From the NCBI RefSeq assembly GCF_003600895.1, contig NZ_QYRP01000002.1:2914001-2978000 (forward strand): DNA of 64,000 bases. The letters are read 5' to 3'. Positions 48,504-57,646 of this stretch are shown here, piece by piece (the first letter of the stretch is position 1; each line of letters begins with the position of its first letter). The notes under the pieces were generated by a model that searched no databases, had not been told where the DNA came from, and worked only from the letters and a program-made list of their open reading frames with translations. The position numbers and the translations under genes were made by a program. Origin of the DNA: Nocardioides cavernaquae. GTDB lineage: Bacteria > Actinomycetota > Actinomycetes > Propionibacteriales > Nocardioidaceae.

Positions 48504-49855
48504 CGCTCCTCCTCCGGATCCATCAGCTGCTCGTCGAGCGTGAGCCGGAGCCGGTCGATGCGCCGGGCCTCCATGCGCTCGACGCGGAGCAGCGCTGCGC
48601 GGCGTACGTCGGGTCGGTCGGGATCGACCGGGAGCGGAACGACCGCGACATCCCCCGCGAGCGGGATCCGGCCGAGAGAGCGCAGCACCAGGCCGGCGAT
48701 CGTGTCGTAGTCGTCGTCCTCCGGGAGCGCGAAGCCGGTCACGTCCTCGACCTCGTCGGGCCGGAGCAGACCGGACAGCGACCAGGAGCCGTCGCGCCGC
48801 TGGCGCGCCCGTGCACCGAGGCGGTCGTGCTCGTCCGCGATGTCGCCGACGATCTCCTCGACGACGTCCTCGAGAGTGACGATGCCGGCGTGACCGCCGT
48901 ACTCGTCGAGCACCACTGCGAGCTGGAAGCCCTCGCCGCGCAGCAGCGCGAGGAGCGGGTCGAGCTTGAGCGAGTCGGGGACCACGATCGGCGGGACCAT
49001 GATGTGGCGGATCCGTGTGGTCGGGCGCTCGTGGACCGGCAGCGCGACAGCGTGCTTGATGTGGACCGTGCCGACGACCTCGTCATGGTCGTCGAGCACC
49101 GGGAAGCGTGAGTGGCCGGTCTGGCGCGCCAGCTCGATCACGGCCGCCGCCCGCTCGGTGCCCTCGAGGCTGTGCACACGCATGCGCGGGGTCATGATCT
49201 CGCCCGCCGTGCGGCTGCCGAACTCCACGGACTTCTCCATGAGCTCTGCGGTGTCCGCATCGAGGGTGCCCAGGTCGGCGGAACGCTGGATCAGCGACTG
49301 CAGCTCGGCGGGGCTGCGTGCCGAGCGGAGCTCCTCCTGGGGCTCGATGCCCAGCCGGCGCACGGCCGCGTTGGCAGAGCCGTTGAGCAGCCAGATCGGC
49401 AGCCGCATCGCCGAGGTGAAGCCGCGCTGGAAACGCTGCGTCGCGCGGGCCACTTCCAGTGGGCGCGCGACCGCGAGGTTCTTGGGCACCAGCTCGCCGA
49501 AGATCATGGTGAGCGCCGTGCCCAGCCCGAGGCCGAGTCCGAGCGCGACCGGGCCCACGAACCGGTCCGGGAGACCCGCAGCCTCGAGCGGGCCGTCAAC
49601 GATGCTGGAGATCGCCGGCTCGGCCAGGAAGCCGATCGCGAGGTTGGTGACGGTGATGCCGACCTGTGCGCCGGAGAGCTGGGTCGACAGTGATCGCAGT
49701 GCCTTCTGGATGCCGAGAGCCCCGTGGTCGCCCTCCGCCGCCAGTCGCTCGACGTGGCCGCGGTCAACGGTGAGGAAGGCGAACTCGGCCGCCACGAACA
49801 GCCCGCACGCAGCAACGAGCGACAGCGAGACTCCGAGCAGGATCCACTCGGTCAT
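48500..49855 (-). CDS. CNNM/CorC-type transporter-associated protein 2
   Basis: A 451-aa full-length member: DUF21 membrane domain (CGLFVAAEFAFLTVDRGHVE, FGELVPKNLAVARP), CBS pair (GEIMTPRMRVHSLEGTERA ... VVLDEYGGHAGIVTLEDVVEEIVGDI) and a C-terminal CorC_HlyC transporter-associated domain (LSGLLRPDEVEDVTGFALPEDDDYDTIAGLVL). Probably involved in Mg2+/Co2+ efflux or homeostasis. ATG 49855 (MTEWILLG) is preferred to the one two codons earlier. It heads the operon that runs down to the FtsR-like gene. Confidence 0.9.
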   Translation of the reverse strand: MTEWILLGVSLSLVAACGLFVAAEFAFLTVDRGHVERLAAEGDHGALGIQKALRSLSTQLSGAQVGITVTNLAIGFLAEPAISSIVDGPLEAAGLPDRFVGPVALGLGLGLGTALTMIFGELVPKNLAVARPLEVARATQRFQRGFTSAMRLPIWLLNGSANAAVRRLGIEPQEELRSARSPAELQSLIQRSADLGTLDADTAELMEKSVEFGSRTAGEIMTPRMRVHSLEGTERAAAVIELARQTGHSRFPVLDDHDEVVGTVHIKHAVALPVHERPTTRIRHIMVPPIVVPDSLKLDPLLALLRGEGFQLAVVLDEYGGHAGIVTLEDVVEEIVGDIADEHDRLGARARQRRDGSWSLSGLLRPDEVEDVTGFALPEDDDYDTIAGLVLRSLGRIPLAGDVAVVPLPVDPDRPDVRRAALLRVERMEARRIDRLRLTLDEQLMDPEEER

Positions 49856-49940
49856 GGGCATCCGTGTCGTCGGGGAGGTCCTGAAGGGTCCGGGGGCGTC
49901 ACGCGCAAACCCTAACGGCTGCAGTAGCGTCATCCGCGCC

Positions 49941-50774
49941 ATGGAGCTCCCTTTCACGTTCCCGACGATCGACACAGCAGCGCTGATCGCTGGCCTGGTC
50001 ATCGCCCTGCTGCTCACGGGCTTCCTGCTCCTGGTCAGCAGGCTGCAGCTCCGTCGGGCCCGCCGGCAGCTCCGAGTGCTCGAGAGCACCGAGCCCCTCA
50101 CGAGCCGAGCCGTGCGCACCGCGGGCTGGGCCATGCGTGGGGTCGTCGGCACTGCGGTCAAGGTCCGGGAGCAGGGCGTCGGCGGGCTGCTCCGCTCCTC
50201 CATCGAGGAGCTCACCGGCATTGCGCTCGCGGACAAGCAGGCCATCGCTCAGGTCATCGGCGAGGACGGCACGGTCACCATCGTCTTCTCCGACATCGAG
50301 AACTCCACGATGCTCAACGAGAGCCTCGGCGACGACGCCTGGGTCGCCCTGCTCGACGCCCACGACCACCTGATCCGCCGGCTGGTCGACCGGGAGCACG
50401 GCCACGTCGTGAAGTCGCAGGGCGACGGCTTCATGATCGCCTTCGGAGACCCGACTGCAGCGGTCCGCGTCGCTGTCGGGATGCAGCGCGCGCTGACGGT
50501 GTCGCGGCGCCGCGCGCTGCGTCGTACGCCGATCCGGGTGCGCATCGGTGTCCACGCCGGACGTGTCGTCGCACGCGATGGCGACTACTTCGGGTTGAAC
50601 GTCGCCATGGCCGCCCGCGTCGCCGCGCTCGCGGTCGGCGGCGAGATCCTCGCGACCGAGGGCGTGCGCGCGGCGGTCGAGGACCAGTCCTTCCAGCTCC
50701 GGATGCCCGCTGCCGAGCTCAAGGGCATCCCCGGGCACCACCAGCTCTGGTCGGTTGCCTGGGACTCCGCGTAA
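49941..50774 (+). CDS. class III adenylate/guanylate cyclase, membrane-anchored
   Basis: A 277-aa protein: one N-terminal helix (AALIAGLVIALLLTGFLLLVS), a basic linker, and a class III cyclase catalytic domain. The metal-binding Asp residues are in TIVFSDIENST and GDGFMIAFGD; HAGRVVARDGDYFGLNVAMAARV carries the substrate-orienting Asn region. It would make cAMP (or cGMP). It is divergent from the CNNM operon. The frame is open for 1 kb upstream but that is antisense to CNNM; ATG 49941 gives the membrane helix immediately. Confidence 0.87.
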   Translation: MELPFTFPTIDTAALIAGLVIALLLTGFLLLVSRLQLRRARRQLRVLESTEPLTSRAVRTAGWAMRGVVGTAVKVREQGVGGLLRSSIEELTGIALADKQAIAQVIGEDGTVTIVFSDIENSTMLNESLGDDAWVALLDAHDHLIRRLVDREHGHVVKSQGDGFMIAFGDPTAAVRVAVGMQRALTVSRRRALRRTPIRVRIGVHAGRVVARDGDYFGLNVAMAARVAALAVGGEILATEGVRAAVEDQSFQLRMPAAELKGIPGHHQLWSVAWDSA

Positions 50775-50888
50775 GGCCTGCACATCCCTTGCAAGACTGG
50801 GGAAAGCGACCCTTCTGGACGATTGACCCACCCGAGCTCCAGCCGGGTAGCGTGACTTCCTGCACGACCTCCGACGAAGGGTGACTGG

Positions 50889-51542
50889 GTGACCAGCGAA
50901 GGCATTGAACCGGCCCAGCCGGCTCCCCTGCCGATGACGTACGCCGAGTTCGGCGACAACTTCATCCGGATGGTTCTCCACCGTCGGCGCATCCTCGAGT
51001 CGATCGACCGTCTCCTCGGGGACAAGATCGAGTTGGGTCCGATCGGCGCTGGCCCGGGCCGGGTCTTCGCGAAGGTGCGGGCGACGGGATGGTTCCAGCC
51101 GACGTCAGGCGTCGAGATCCCCGGCCCGCTCGTGGCCTACCGCGTCATCCTGCCGATCGATGCGGACTTCGAGATCGAGATCGCCCGCGACATCAACCGG
51201 TTCAAGGCAAAGGTCCTCCTCCCCCTCACCCTGAACGTGCGGGTCGAGCACCCGCTCACGATCGTCTGGGACATCGTCCTTCCCGGCGAGGACGAGGTCT
51301 CCATCAGCGTCGAGACCGACAAGCGCCGCAGCGCGGTCCTGCAGAAGGTCGCTGGCCTCGATGCGGAGCTGCGCCGGTTCCTGATCCGCGTCATCGAGAA
51401 GGAACTCGACAAGCCGCACATCCGCCGGGCGACGCGCATCGACATGGACGCCATCATCGCCGGCGCCTGGGGCCCGATCGCGGACCAGTTCCTTCCGGTC
51501 GAGGGTGACCCTGATGCCGAAGTGACCGGAACTCTCCTGTAG
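50889..51542 (+). CDS. conserved hypothetical protein
   Basis: A 217-aa soluble protein with no motif I can name. After MTSEGIEPAQPAPLPMTYAEFGD it has a helix (NFIRMVLHRRRILESIDRLLGDKIELGPIGAGP contains a repeat-free amphipathic region), then alternating strands with YRVILPIDADFEIEIARD and TIVWDIVLPGEDEVSISVET, suggesting a lipid- or ligand-binding beta fold, and C-terminal helices. The start is the GTG at 50889. I have an impression of similar unannotated proteins in Nocardioides relatives. It lies between the cyclase gene and tRNA-Pro. Confidence 0.75.
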   Translation: MTSEGIEPAQPAPLPMTYAEFGDNFIRMVLHRRRILESIDRLLGDKIELGPIGAGPGRVFAKVRATGWFQPTSGVEIPGPLVAYRVILPIDADFEIEIARDINRFKAKVLLPLTLNVRVEHPLTIVWDIVLPGEDEVSISVETDKRRSAVLQKVAGLDAELRRFLIRVIEKELDKPHIRRATRIDMDAIIAGAWGPIADQFLPVEGDPDAEVTGTLL

Positions 51543-51554
51543 GGTTCACTCGCT

Positions 51555-51587
51555 CTCCCCGGAGGGCACGGGTCCTCCCCGGAGGGC
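51555..51587. repeat. 13-bp direct repeat before tRNA-Pro
   Basis: CTCCCCGGAGGGC occurs at 51555-51567 and again at 51575-51587 (20-bp period). Its meaning is unknown; it may be part of a terminator or the tRNA promoter. Confidence 0.5.
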
Positions 51588-51589
51588 TT

Positions 51590-51663
51590 CGGGCTGTAGC
51601 GCAGCTTGGTAGCGCACCTGACTGGGGGTCAGGGGGTCGCAGGTTCAAATCCTGTCAGCCCGA
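51590..51663 (+). tRNA. tRNA-Pro (GGG anticodon)
   Basis: A standard cloverleaf: acceptor CGGGCTG/CAGCCCG, D-arm GCGCAGCTTGGTAGCGC, anticodon stem CCTGA/TCAGG around the loop CTGGGGG (anticodon GGG, reading CCC), T-arm GCAGG-TTCAAAT-CCTGT and discriminator A. Only ACCG follows, so CCA is not fully encoded. A strong terminator lies just downstream. Confidence 0.96.
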
Positions 51664-51671
51664 CCGTGTGT

Positions 51672-51708
51672 GAAGGTCTCCACCCGCATGTCGCGGGTGG
51701 AGACCTTC
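51672..51708 (+). terminator. terminator after tRNA-Pro
   Basis: GAAGGTCTCCACCCGC and GCGGGTGGAGACCTTC form a perfect 16-bp stem with a five-base loop, nine bases past the tRNA, then CTGCATTTCCC. Confidence 0.88.
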
Positions 51709-51833
51709 CTGCATTTCCCGCGGACCCCAGCAGGGGGAAAGATGCCGCGTCCGGGTGATGTGCCGCGGTGTGCCAGGCGTTAGACCTGAGAGGTCGGGCC
51801 CCGCTCCGGGGCCTCCCCTGAAGGGATCGAGCC

Positions 51834-52334
51834 GTGTTGCGACGAACGACGATTGCCTTGGCAGGTGCCGGAACTCTGGTTCTTCTCCCGGCAGGCGCGC
51901 TCGCTGCGCGTGTCCTGGTCGACCACGGGCACGGGCCCACTGTCGTCCACAACACGACGTACGCCGACATCGAGACCCAGGTGCACTCCTGGACCCGGGA
52001 CGGCAGCACGCACGTGCGCCTGATGGTCGACGGCCTCCCGCCGGGCCAGACCTTCGGCGCTCACGTGCACACCAGGTCGTGCGGAACCGACCCGCTGGCG
52101 TCAGGCGGTCACTACCAGCACTCGACGGACGCCAGCATCCCGCTGAGCGAGCGGGAGATCTGGCTCGACGTGACCGCCGGTGACGACGGCCATGCCTCGG
52201 CCCGCCGGACTGTCGACTGGGTGATCGCGGCCGGGACCGCCGGGTCAGTCGTCATCCACGCGAGCCCCACGAATCCGACCACCGGAGCGGCGGGCGCACG
52301 CCTGGCCTGCACCGACGTCGCCTTCGGCCAGTAG
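51834..52334 (+). CDS. secreted superoxide dismutase (Cu/Zn)-like protein
   Basis: A 166-aa exported protein. After a signal peptide (ALAGAGTLVLLPAGALAA) it has the Cu/Zn-SOD beta-barrel signatures: GAHVHTRSCG (two copper ligands), GGHYQH (bridging His), REIWLDVTAGDDG, SVVIHASPT (fourth copper ligand) and the disulfide cysteines in RSC and RLAC. The loop that normally supplies the two further zinc His and Asp is short, so zinc binding may be lost. This variant is common in actinobacteria. Start GTG 51834, preceded by a weak GGGATCGAG site. Confidence 0.82.
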   Translation: MLRRTTIALAGAGTLVLLPAGALAARVLVDHGHGPTVVHNTTYADIETQVHSWTRDGSTHVRLMVDGLPPGQTFGAHVHTRSCGTDPLASGGHYQHSTDASIPLSEREIWLDVTAGDDGHASARRTVDWVIAAGTAGSVVIHASPTNPTTGAAGARLACTDVAFGQ

Positions 52335-52382
52335 CACGCGGGCTGGCCTTCCCAGCGAGGGCGGGTGCGTGGCTCGATCAAC

Positions 52383-53168
52383 TCAGGAAACGCTCCAGTC
52401 GACCCGGCCACTGGCCAGGTCGTAGACCGCCGGTATCACGCGAGTCCGACCTGCTGCGACGGCAGCGCGGATGATCTTCGAGCGCCGGACCAGGTCCCGG
52501 CTCACCGCAATGGTGTTCGCGCGCACCACCTCGTCGATGTACGCCGCCTGGTCGCCCTTCCGCGCCACCCGCCGCGCAACGGGTGCGATCTCCCCCAGAA
52601 TGTCGGAGACCTCTCCCGGCGCCTCCGGGTGACCTGGCGACGTCTCCATGGCCTCGACGGTCGCCGTGACCGCGCCACATCCGGTGTGGCCGAGGATCAC
52701 GATCAGCGGGACGGCATACGGGGCACTCGCTGCGAACTCCATGCTGCCGACGATGGTGTCGTCGAGCACCGCTCCTGCCGTGCGCGTCGCGAACACGTCC
52801 CCGATGCCCTGGTCGAAGACCAGCTCGGGAGACACGCGCGAGTCGACGCAGCCGTGGATGAGGGCCCACGGCGCCTGGTGTCCAGCAACGTCGTCGCGTG
52901 CCCGCGTCGACTGGTGCGGATGCATCGCGTCGCCGCTCGCGAAGCGGGAGTTGCCCTCGGTCAGCCGCCGCTGCGCCTCCGACGGCGAGGCCGGTGTGCT
53001 CGAGTGCCCTGCTGCCGCGGGATGCGCTGCCGTCGGCGTGCTGTCACCGGTCGACCGGCAACCCACGAGGGAGGCACCGGCGGCGAGCCCACCGGCGGCG
53101 AGGAGGAGGCGCCGGGTGACGACGGCCGGAATGGTCGAGGGGACGGATGAGGGGTCGTTGCGGCGCAC
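52383..53168 (-). CDS. beta-carbonic anhydrase lipoprotein
   Basis: A 261-aa beta-class carbonic anhydrase with zinc ligands in HGCVDSRVSPE and HTGCGAV and the active-site Asp/Arg pair in CVDSR. The N-terminus (VVTRRLLLAAGGLAAGASLVGC) has a Tat-like RR and a lipobox, so the enzyme is probably exported and lipid-anchored, unlike most cytoplasmic members. It would interconvert CO2 and bicarbonate outside the membrane. The start is GTG 53168 with GGGAG before it. A 12-bp palindrome lies upstream (53186-53197). Confidence 0.9.
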   Translation of the reverse strand: MRRNDPSSVPSTIPAVVTRRLLLAAGGLAAGASLVGCRSTGDSTPTAAHPAAAGHSSTPASPSEAQRRLTEGNSRFASGDAMHPHQSTRARDDVAGHQAPWALIHGCVDSRVSPELVFDQGIGDVFATRTAGAVLDDTIVGSMEFAASAPYAVPLIVILGHTGCGAVTATVEAMETSPGHPEAPGEVSDILGEIAPVARRVARKGDQAAYIDEVVRANTIAVSRDLVRRSKIIRAAVAAGRTRVIPAVYDLASGRVDWSVS

Positions 53169-53185
53169 TGGGTTCTCCCGAGAGT

Positions 53186-53197
53186 AGGAACGTTCCT
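53186..53197. promoter_or_regulatory. 12-bp palindrome upstream of carbonic anhydrase
   Basis: AGGAACGTTCCT is a perfect palindrome 17 bases before the carbonic anhydrase start; a possible repressor site. No partner regulator is visible nearby. Confidence 0.4.
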
Positions 53198-53267
53198 CCT
53201 CGGATCGTTCCCGCGCGCACGCCTCGGCCGCGTCGCCCGCGACGGTGAGTCAGGGGGTGGACCGCCG

Positions 53268-54419
53268 TCAGGCGGTGGCCTCCCCCAGCTCGACCGCGCT
53301 CGGCGCGATCTCGCCGAGCAGCTCGTCGCGCAGCGCGACCAGCTCGGTGACCGACTCGATGAACCGCTTCGTGCTGTCGCCGACGCTCAGGTCGTCGAAG
53401 TAGTGGTGCCGCATGGCCACGCGAGCGATGTGGTGCTCGTCGTGGTCGAGGCGGTCGGCCACCAGCTCGGTCAGGTCCGCCAGGTCGGCCGATGCGATCA
53501 CGTCGGCACAGCGGCTGACGGGGACCTCGGTGCGCAGCCGCTCACCGTCCTCGTGGCGGTCCGTGATGAAGATCGGCTTGTCGGTGCGCAGGTAGAGCCA
53601 GTCCAGGCCGACAGAGGAGACGTCGGTGACCATCGCATCGCAACCCGGGAAGACGGCGAGGATGTCACCCCGGACGACGGACTCGTGGCCTGCCTCGGGC
53701 TCACGGGCAGCGGCCTCGTCGATGAGGGCGAGGATGGCGAGGTGGCTGTCGCGGATCGCCTGGGTCTCGCTGGTGGTCACCTTCGGGTGCGGCTTGTAGA
53801 CCACGCGAACATCGGGGACCTCGAGCAGCGAACGCACGATGGAGGGGCCGAAGACGTCGACGGAGGTGTAGTCGTTGTACTCCGCATCGCCCTCCCAGGT
53901 CGGCGCGTACAGGACCGTGCGCCGTTCAGTCGGCTCGAGCAGCGGCTCCGGGTGGAGGTCCAGCTGAGGACGCCCGATCCGCACGAGCTTCGTCTCGTCG
54001 AAGGCGAGCAGGCCTCCGCGGTGCCGCTGGACGGCCGCCTCGCCGGCGACGAAGACGCGGTCATAGGCCTTGGCGTTGTTGCTGACCATGCTCTGCTTGT
54101 CGGACTCGCCGTGGTTGATGTGCGCGTGCAGCGTCCGGCCGTGCAGCAGCGAGTTGAAGTTCCGCGCGCCGTTGTTGCAGTAGAGAGCGACCTTCGGGTC
54201 GTGCACCTCGTAGAACTCGACAAGGTCCGTGAACTCCGGGGCATCGTGGACCGGCAGACCGGTGCGCGCTTCCACGAGGGCAGCGGTCTCGGGATTGCGG
54301 GTCACGATCGCCACCGGACTCACCTCATCGAGGCGCTCCAGCACGGGGAGCCACTGCAACAACTGGTAGACGCGCGTCGGGTCGTCTGCGAAATACGCGA
54401 TCACTTCGGGGTTCTGCAC
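53268..54419 (-). CDS. CDP-glycerol glycerophosphotransferase-like (TagB/TagF) protein
   Basis: A 383-aa protein with the TagF-like glycosyltransferase-B fold: HINHGESDKQS (family HG..D motif), VRVVYKPHPKV, and DAMVTDVSSVGLDWLYL, the nucleotide-binding signature. It has an extra N-terminal Rossmann half without membrane segments. Relatives polymerise glycerol phosphate into teichoic acids or capsule; the acceptor here is unknown. The start is GTG 54419. It is divergent from icmF. Confidence 0.85.
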   Translation of the reverse strand: MQNPEVIAYFADDPTRVYQLLQWLPVLERLDEVSPVAIVTRNPETAALVEARTGLPVHDAPEFTDLVEFYEVHDPKVALYCNNGARNFNSLLHGRTLHAHINHGESDKQSMVSNNAKAYDRVFVAGEAAVQRHRGGLLAFDETKLVRIGRPQLDLHPEPLLEPTERRTVLYAPTWEGDAEYNDYTSVDVFGPSIVRSLLEVPDVRVVYKPHPKVTTSETQAIRDSHLAILALIDEAAAREPEAGHESVVRGDILAVFPGCDAMVTDVSSVGLDWLYLRTDKPIFITDRHEDGERLRTEVPVSRCADVIASADLADLTELVADRLDHDEHHIARVAMRHHYFDDLSVGDSTKRFIESVTELVALRDELLGEIAPSAVELGEATA

Positions 54420-54484
54420 TACCCGATTCTACGGGTCTGTTGTGTCGGAATTGTTTCCAGGGTCGGACGCGGTACGGTATTTAG

Positions 54485-54496
54485 TAGGACGTCCTA
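54485..54496. promoter_or_regulatory. operator-like palindrome before icmF
   Basis: TAGGACGTCCTA is a perfect 12-bp palindrome, 24 bp before the icmF start and next to a TACGGT-like -10 region. Such sites are typical of TetR-family repressors of fatty- or branched-acid catabolism in actinobacteria; the regulator itself is not in this window. Confidence 0.6.
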
Positions 54497-54520
54497 GCAG
54501 TTGCCTCTGGAGGCCACCCG

Positions 54521-57500
54521 ATGACCCGCTTCGTGACCGCTTCAAGCCTCTTCGACGGGCACGACGCGAGCATCAACATCATGCGCCGGATCCTTCAGTC
54601 GCAGGGCGCAGAGGTGATCCATCTCGGCCACAACCGCTCGGTCCGCGAGGTCGTCGCCGCGTGCCTCGAGGAGGACGTCCACGGCGTCGCCGTGTCGTCG
54701 TACCAGGGCGGTCACGTGGAGTACTTCGAGTACCTCGCCGAAGAGCTCCGCACGCAGCGCAACGGCGAGGTGAAGGTCTTCGGTGGGGGCGGCGGCGTCA
54801 TCGTTCCCGACGAGATCGCCCGCCTCGCGCAGGCCGGCGTGAAGATCTTCTCCCCCGAGGACGGTCAACGCCTCGGCCTTCCCGGCATGATCCGCGAGGT
54901 CCTCCAGAGCGCGTCGGGCGATCTCTGGGCGCAGCGGCCTGCCACCCTCGAGGCCGTCCGCAACGGCGAGCGGTGGGCGGTCGCCCGGGCGATCACGGGC
55001 GCCGAGGACGGCACGCTCATCGCCGGGATCGGCGACGCGGCCGCCCAGCGCCACACTCCCGTGCTCGGCATCACCGGCACCGGCGGCTCCGGCAAGTCGT
55101 CGCTGACCGACGAGCTGCTCCGCAGGTTCCGCACCGACCAGTCCGACCTGCTCCGGATCGCGGTCGTCGCCATCGACCCGACCCGGCGTCGCGGTGGCGG
55201 TGCGCTGCTCGGTGACCGGATCCGCATGAACGCCCTCGACGGCGAGCGCATCTTCTTCCGGAGCCTCGCCACGCGCGGCGCCCACGAGCTCCCGGAGCAC
55301 CTGAACGACGTGCTCGACGTCCTCCGGGCGGCGCCGTTCGACCTGATCATCATCGAGACGCCGGGCATCGGGCAGGGCGACGCCGCGATCGTGCCGTTCG
55401 TCGACACGAGCCTCTACGTGATGACGCCGGAGTTCGGCGCCGCGAGCCAGCTCGAGAAGATCGACATGCTCGACTTCGCCGACGCCGTCGCGATCAACAA
55501 GTTCGAGCGGCGCGGCGCGTCCGACGCCCTGCGTGACGTCGCACGCCAGCTGGTTCGCAACCGGGAGGCCTTCGGCTCCTCCCCCGACGAGATGCCCGTC
55601 TTCGGCACCTCCGCCGCGACCTTCGACGACGACGGCGTCAGCGCGCTCTACCAGCACCTGCGCGACGAGCTGGCCGGACACGGACTCCAGGTGAAGCCGG
55701 GCCAGCTGGTGCCCGTCACCGGCAAGCAGTCCACCCGGGTCAGCACGGTCATCCCGCCGAGCCGGGTCCGCTACCTCGCCGAGGTCGCGGAGACCGTCCG
55801 GGCCCATCACCGCACCACCGACGAAGCCGCTGCGGCTGCCCGTCGGCTCCAGCACCTCGAGACCGCGGCCGACGAGCTCGGCGAGGCCACCCCGGATGGT
55901 CTTCGCGACCTGGTTGCGTCGGCCCGTGCCGCAGTCCCGGAGCGGGTCAGGGCGGCGCTGGACGAGTGGCCCGCCACCGTCGCGTCGTACGCCGCAGACG
56001 AAGGCCGCGCCTCCCTCGCCGGCACCCGGATCCCGCGCGTCGCGCTCCCCCGGTTCAGTGACCACGGCGACCTGGTCCGCTGGTGGGGCCGGGAGAACCT
56101 GCCCGGCCGCTTCCCGTTCACCGCAGGTGTCTTCCCGCACAAGCGGCAGGACGAGGACCCGACGCGCATGTTCGCCGGCGAGGGCGACGCGGCGCGCACG
56201 AACCGCCGGTTCCACCTGCTCGCGGAGGGTCAGTCGGCAACGCGGCTCTCGACCGCGTTCGACTCGGTGACGCTCTACGGTCGTGACCCGGGCCCGGAGC
56301 CGGACGTCTACGGCAAGGTCGGCACCTCGGGCGTCAGCATCGCCACCCTCGACGACATGAAGGCGCTCTATGCGGGGTTCGACCTGCTCTCTCCCGCGAC
56401 CAGCGTCAGCATGACCATCAACGGCCCGGCCCCGACGGTGCTGGCGTTCTTCCTCAACACCGTCATCGACCAGGCGCGCGAGCGCGGCGTGGAGCCCGCC
56501 GAGGCGATGCGCCGGGTCCGCGGCACGGTGCAGGCCGACATCCTCAAGGAGGATCAGGGCCAGAACACCTGCCTGTTCTCCACCGACTTCGCGCTGCGGA
56601 TGATGGCTGACGTCCAGGAGTGGTTCATCGAGCACGAGGTCCGCAACTTCTACTCCGTCTCGGTCTCGGGCTATCACATCGCCGAGGCCGGGGCGAACCC
56701 GATCAGCCAGCTCGCGTTCACCCTCGCCAACGGCTTCACCTACGTCGAGTCGTGGCTCGAGCGCGGCATGGACATCGACGACTTCGCGCCGAGCCTGTCG
56801 TTCTTCTTCTCCAACGGCATGGACCCCGAGTACTCCGTCCTCGGTCGTGTCGCGCGGCGCATCTGGGCCGTCGCGATGCGTGATCGCTACGGCGCCAACG
56901 AGCGCAGCCAGAAGCTGAAGTACCACGTGCAGACCTCCGGCCGGTCCCTGCACGCGCAGGAGATGTCGTTCAACGACATCCGCACCACCCTCCAGGCGCT
57001 GATCGCGCTGCAGGACAACGCCAACAGCCTCCACACCAACGCGTACGACGAAGCGGTCACCACTCCGTCGACCGAGTCCGTGCGCCGCGCGATGGCCATC
57101 CAGCTCGTGATCAACCGCGAGTGGGGACTCTCGATGAACGAGAACCCGCTCCAGGGATCATTCGTGATCGACGAGCTGACGGACCTGCTCGAGGAGGCAG
57201 TCCTGGCCGAGTTCGACCGGATCAGCGAGCGTGGTGGCGTCCTCGGTGCGATGGAGACCGGCTACCAGCGCGGGCGGATCCAGGACGAGTCGATGCTCTA
57301 CGAGCAGCGCAAGCACGACGGCAGCCTCCCCATCGTCGGCGTCAACACGTTCCGTGCGGCCGATGACGCCGAGGTCAAGCCGGTCCCGCTGGCCCGGGCG
57401 ACCGACGCGGAGAAGGCCGGCCAGCTCGAGCGGGTGCGTAGCTTCCGCGCGGAGCACGCCCACGAGGCCGAGGAGGCCCTCAAGCGCCTGCGCCACGCGG

Positions 57501-57616
57501 TCGCCGACGGCGACAACGTCTTCGCGGAGCTGATGGATGCGGCGCGGGTGTGCACGCTGGGCCAGGTGACCGACGCCTTCTTCGAGGTCGGTGGCGAGTA
57601 CCGGCGCAACGTCTGA
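54521..57616 (+). CDS. icmF: fused isobutyryl-CoA mutase (IcmF)
   Basis: A 1031-aa IcmF: an N-terminal cobalamin-binding domain (FDGHDASINIMRRILQSQGAEVIHLG, with the DxH motif), a MeaB-like G-protein domain (GTGGSGKSSL P-loop, IDPTRRRGGGALLGDRIRM, TPGIGQGDAAI, INKFERR) near 190-430, and the mutase TIM barrel (YGKVGTSGVSIATLDDMKALYAGF ... DILKEDQGQNT ... YHIAEAGANP). It interconverts isobutyryl-CoA and butyryl-CoA (also isovaleryl/pivalyl) with adenosylcobalamin; the G domain protects the cofactor. GGAGG precedes the ATG. A palindromic operator lies upstream. Confidence 0.95.
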   Translation: MTRFVTASSLFDGHDASINIMRRILQSQGAEVIHLGHNRSVREVVAACLEEDVHGVAVSSYQGGHVEYFEYLAEELRTQRNGEVKVFGGGGGVIVPDEIARLAQAGVKIFSPEDGQRLGLPGMIREVLQSASGDLWAQRPATLEAVRNGERWAVARAITGAEDGTLIAGIGDAAAQRHTPVLGITGTGGSGKSSLTDELLRRFRTDQSDLLRIAVVAIDPTRRRGGGALLGDRIRMNALDGERIFFRSLATRGAHELPEHLNDVLDVLRAAPFDLIIIETPGIGQGDAAIVPFVDTSLYVMTPEFGAASQLEKIDMLDFADAVAINKFERRGASDALRDVARQLVRNREAFGSSPDEMPVFGTSAATFDDDGVSALYQHLRDELAGHGLQVKPGQLVPVTGKQSTRVSTVIPPSRVRYLAEVAETVRAHHRTTDEAAAAARRLQHLETAADELGEATPDGLRDLVASARAAVPERVRAALDEWPATVASYAADEGRASLAGTRIPRVALPRFSDHGDLVRWWGRENLPGRFPFTAGVFPHKRQDEDPTRMFAGEGDAARTNRRFHLLAEGQSATRLSTAFDSVTLYGRDPGPEPDVYGKVGTSGVSIATLDDMKALYAGFDLLSPATSVSMTINGPAPTVLAFFLNTVIDQARERGVEPAEAMRRVRGTVQADILKEDQGQNTCLFSTDFALRMMADVQEWFIEHEVRNFYSVSVSGYHIAEAGANPISQLAFTLANGFTYVESWLERGMDIDDFAPSLSFFFSNGMDPEYSVLGRVARRIWAVAMRDRYGANERSQKLKYHVQTSGRSLHAQEMSFNDIRTTLQALIALQDNANSLHTNAYDEAVTTPSTESVRRAMAIQLVINREWGLSMNENPLQGSFVIDELTDLLEEAVLAEFDRISERGGVLGAMETGYQRGRIQDESMLYEQRKHDGSLPIVGVNTFRAADDAEVKPVPLARATDAEKAGQLERVRSFRAEHAHEAEEALKRLRHAVADGDNVFAELMDAARVCTLGQVTDAFFEVGGEYRRNV

Positions 57617-57646
57617 CCAGATCACCAGGGGCGATAGCGTGAGTCC

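Noticed and set aside
48966..49940. 325-residue N-terminal extension of the cyclase
   Set aside because: It reads through the antisense of a CNNM gene; the membrane helix directly after ATG 49941 marks the start.
51590..51663. tRNA-Pro as an integration site
   Set aside because: No integrase adjoins it and no repeat of its 3' end was seen in the window.
54542..57034. 830-codon - strand frame opposite icmF
   Set aside because: Antisense shadow of icmF with repetitive Val/Glu/Arg/Asp sequence.
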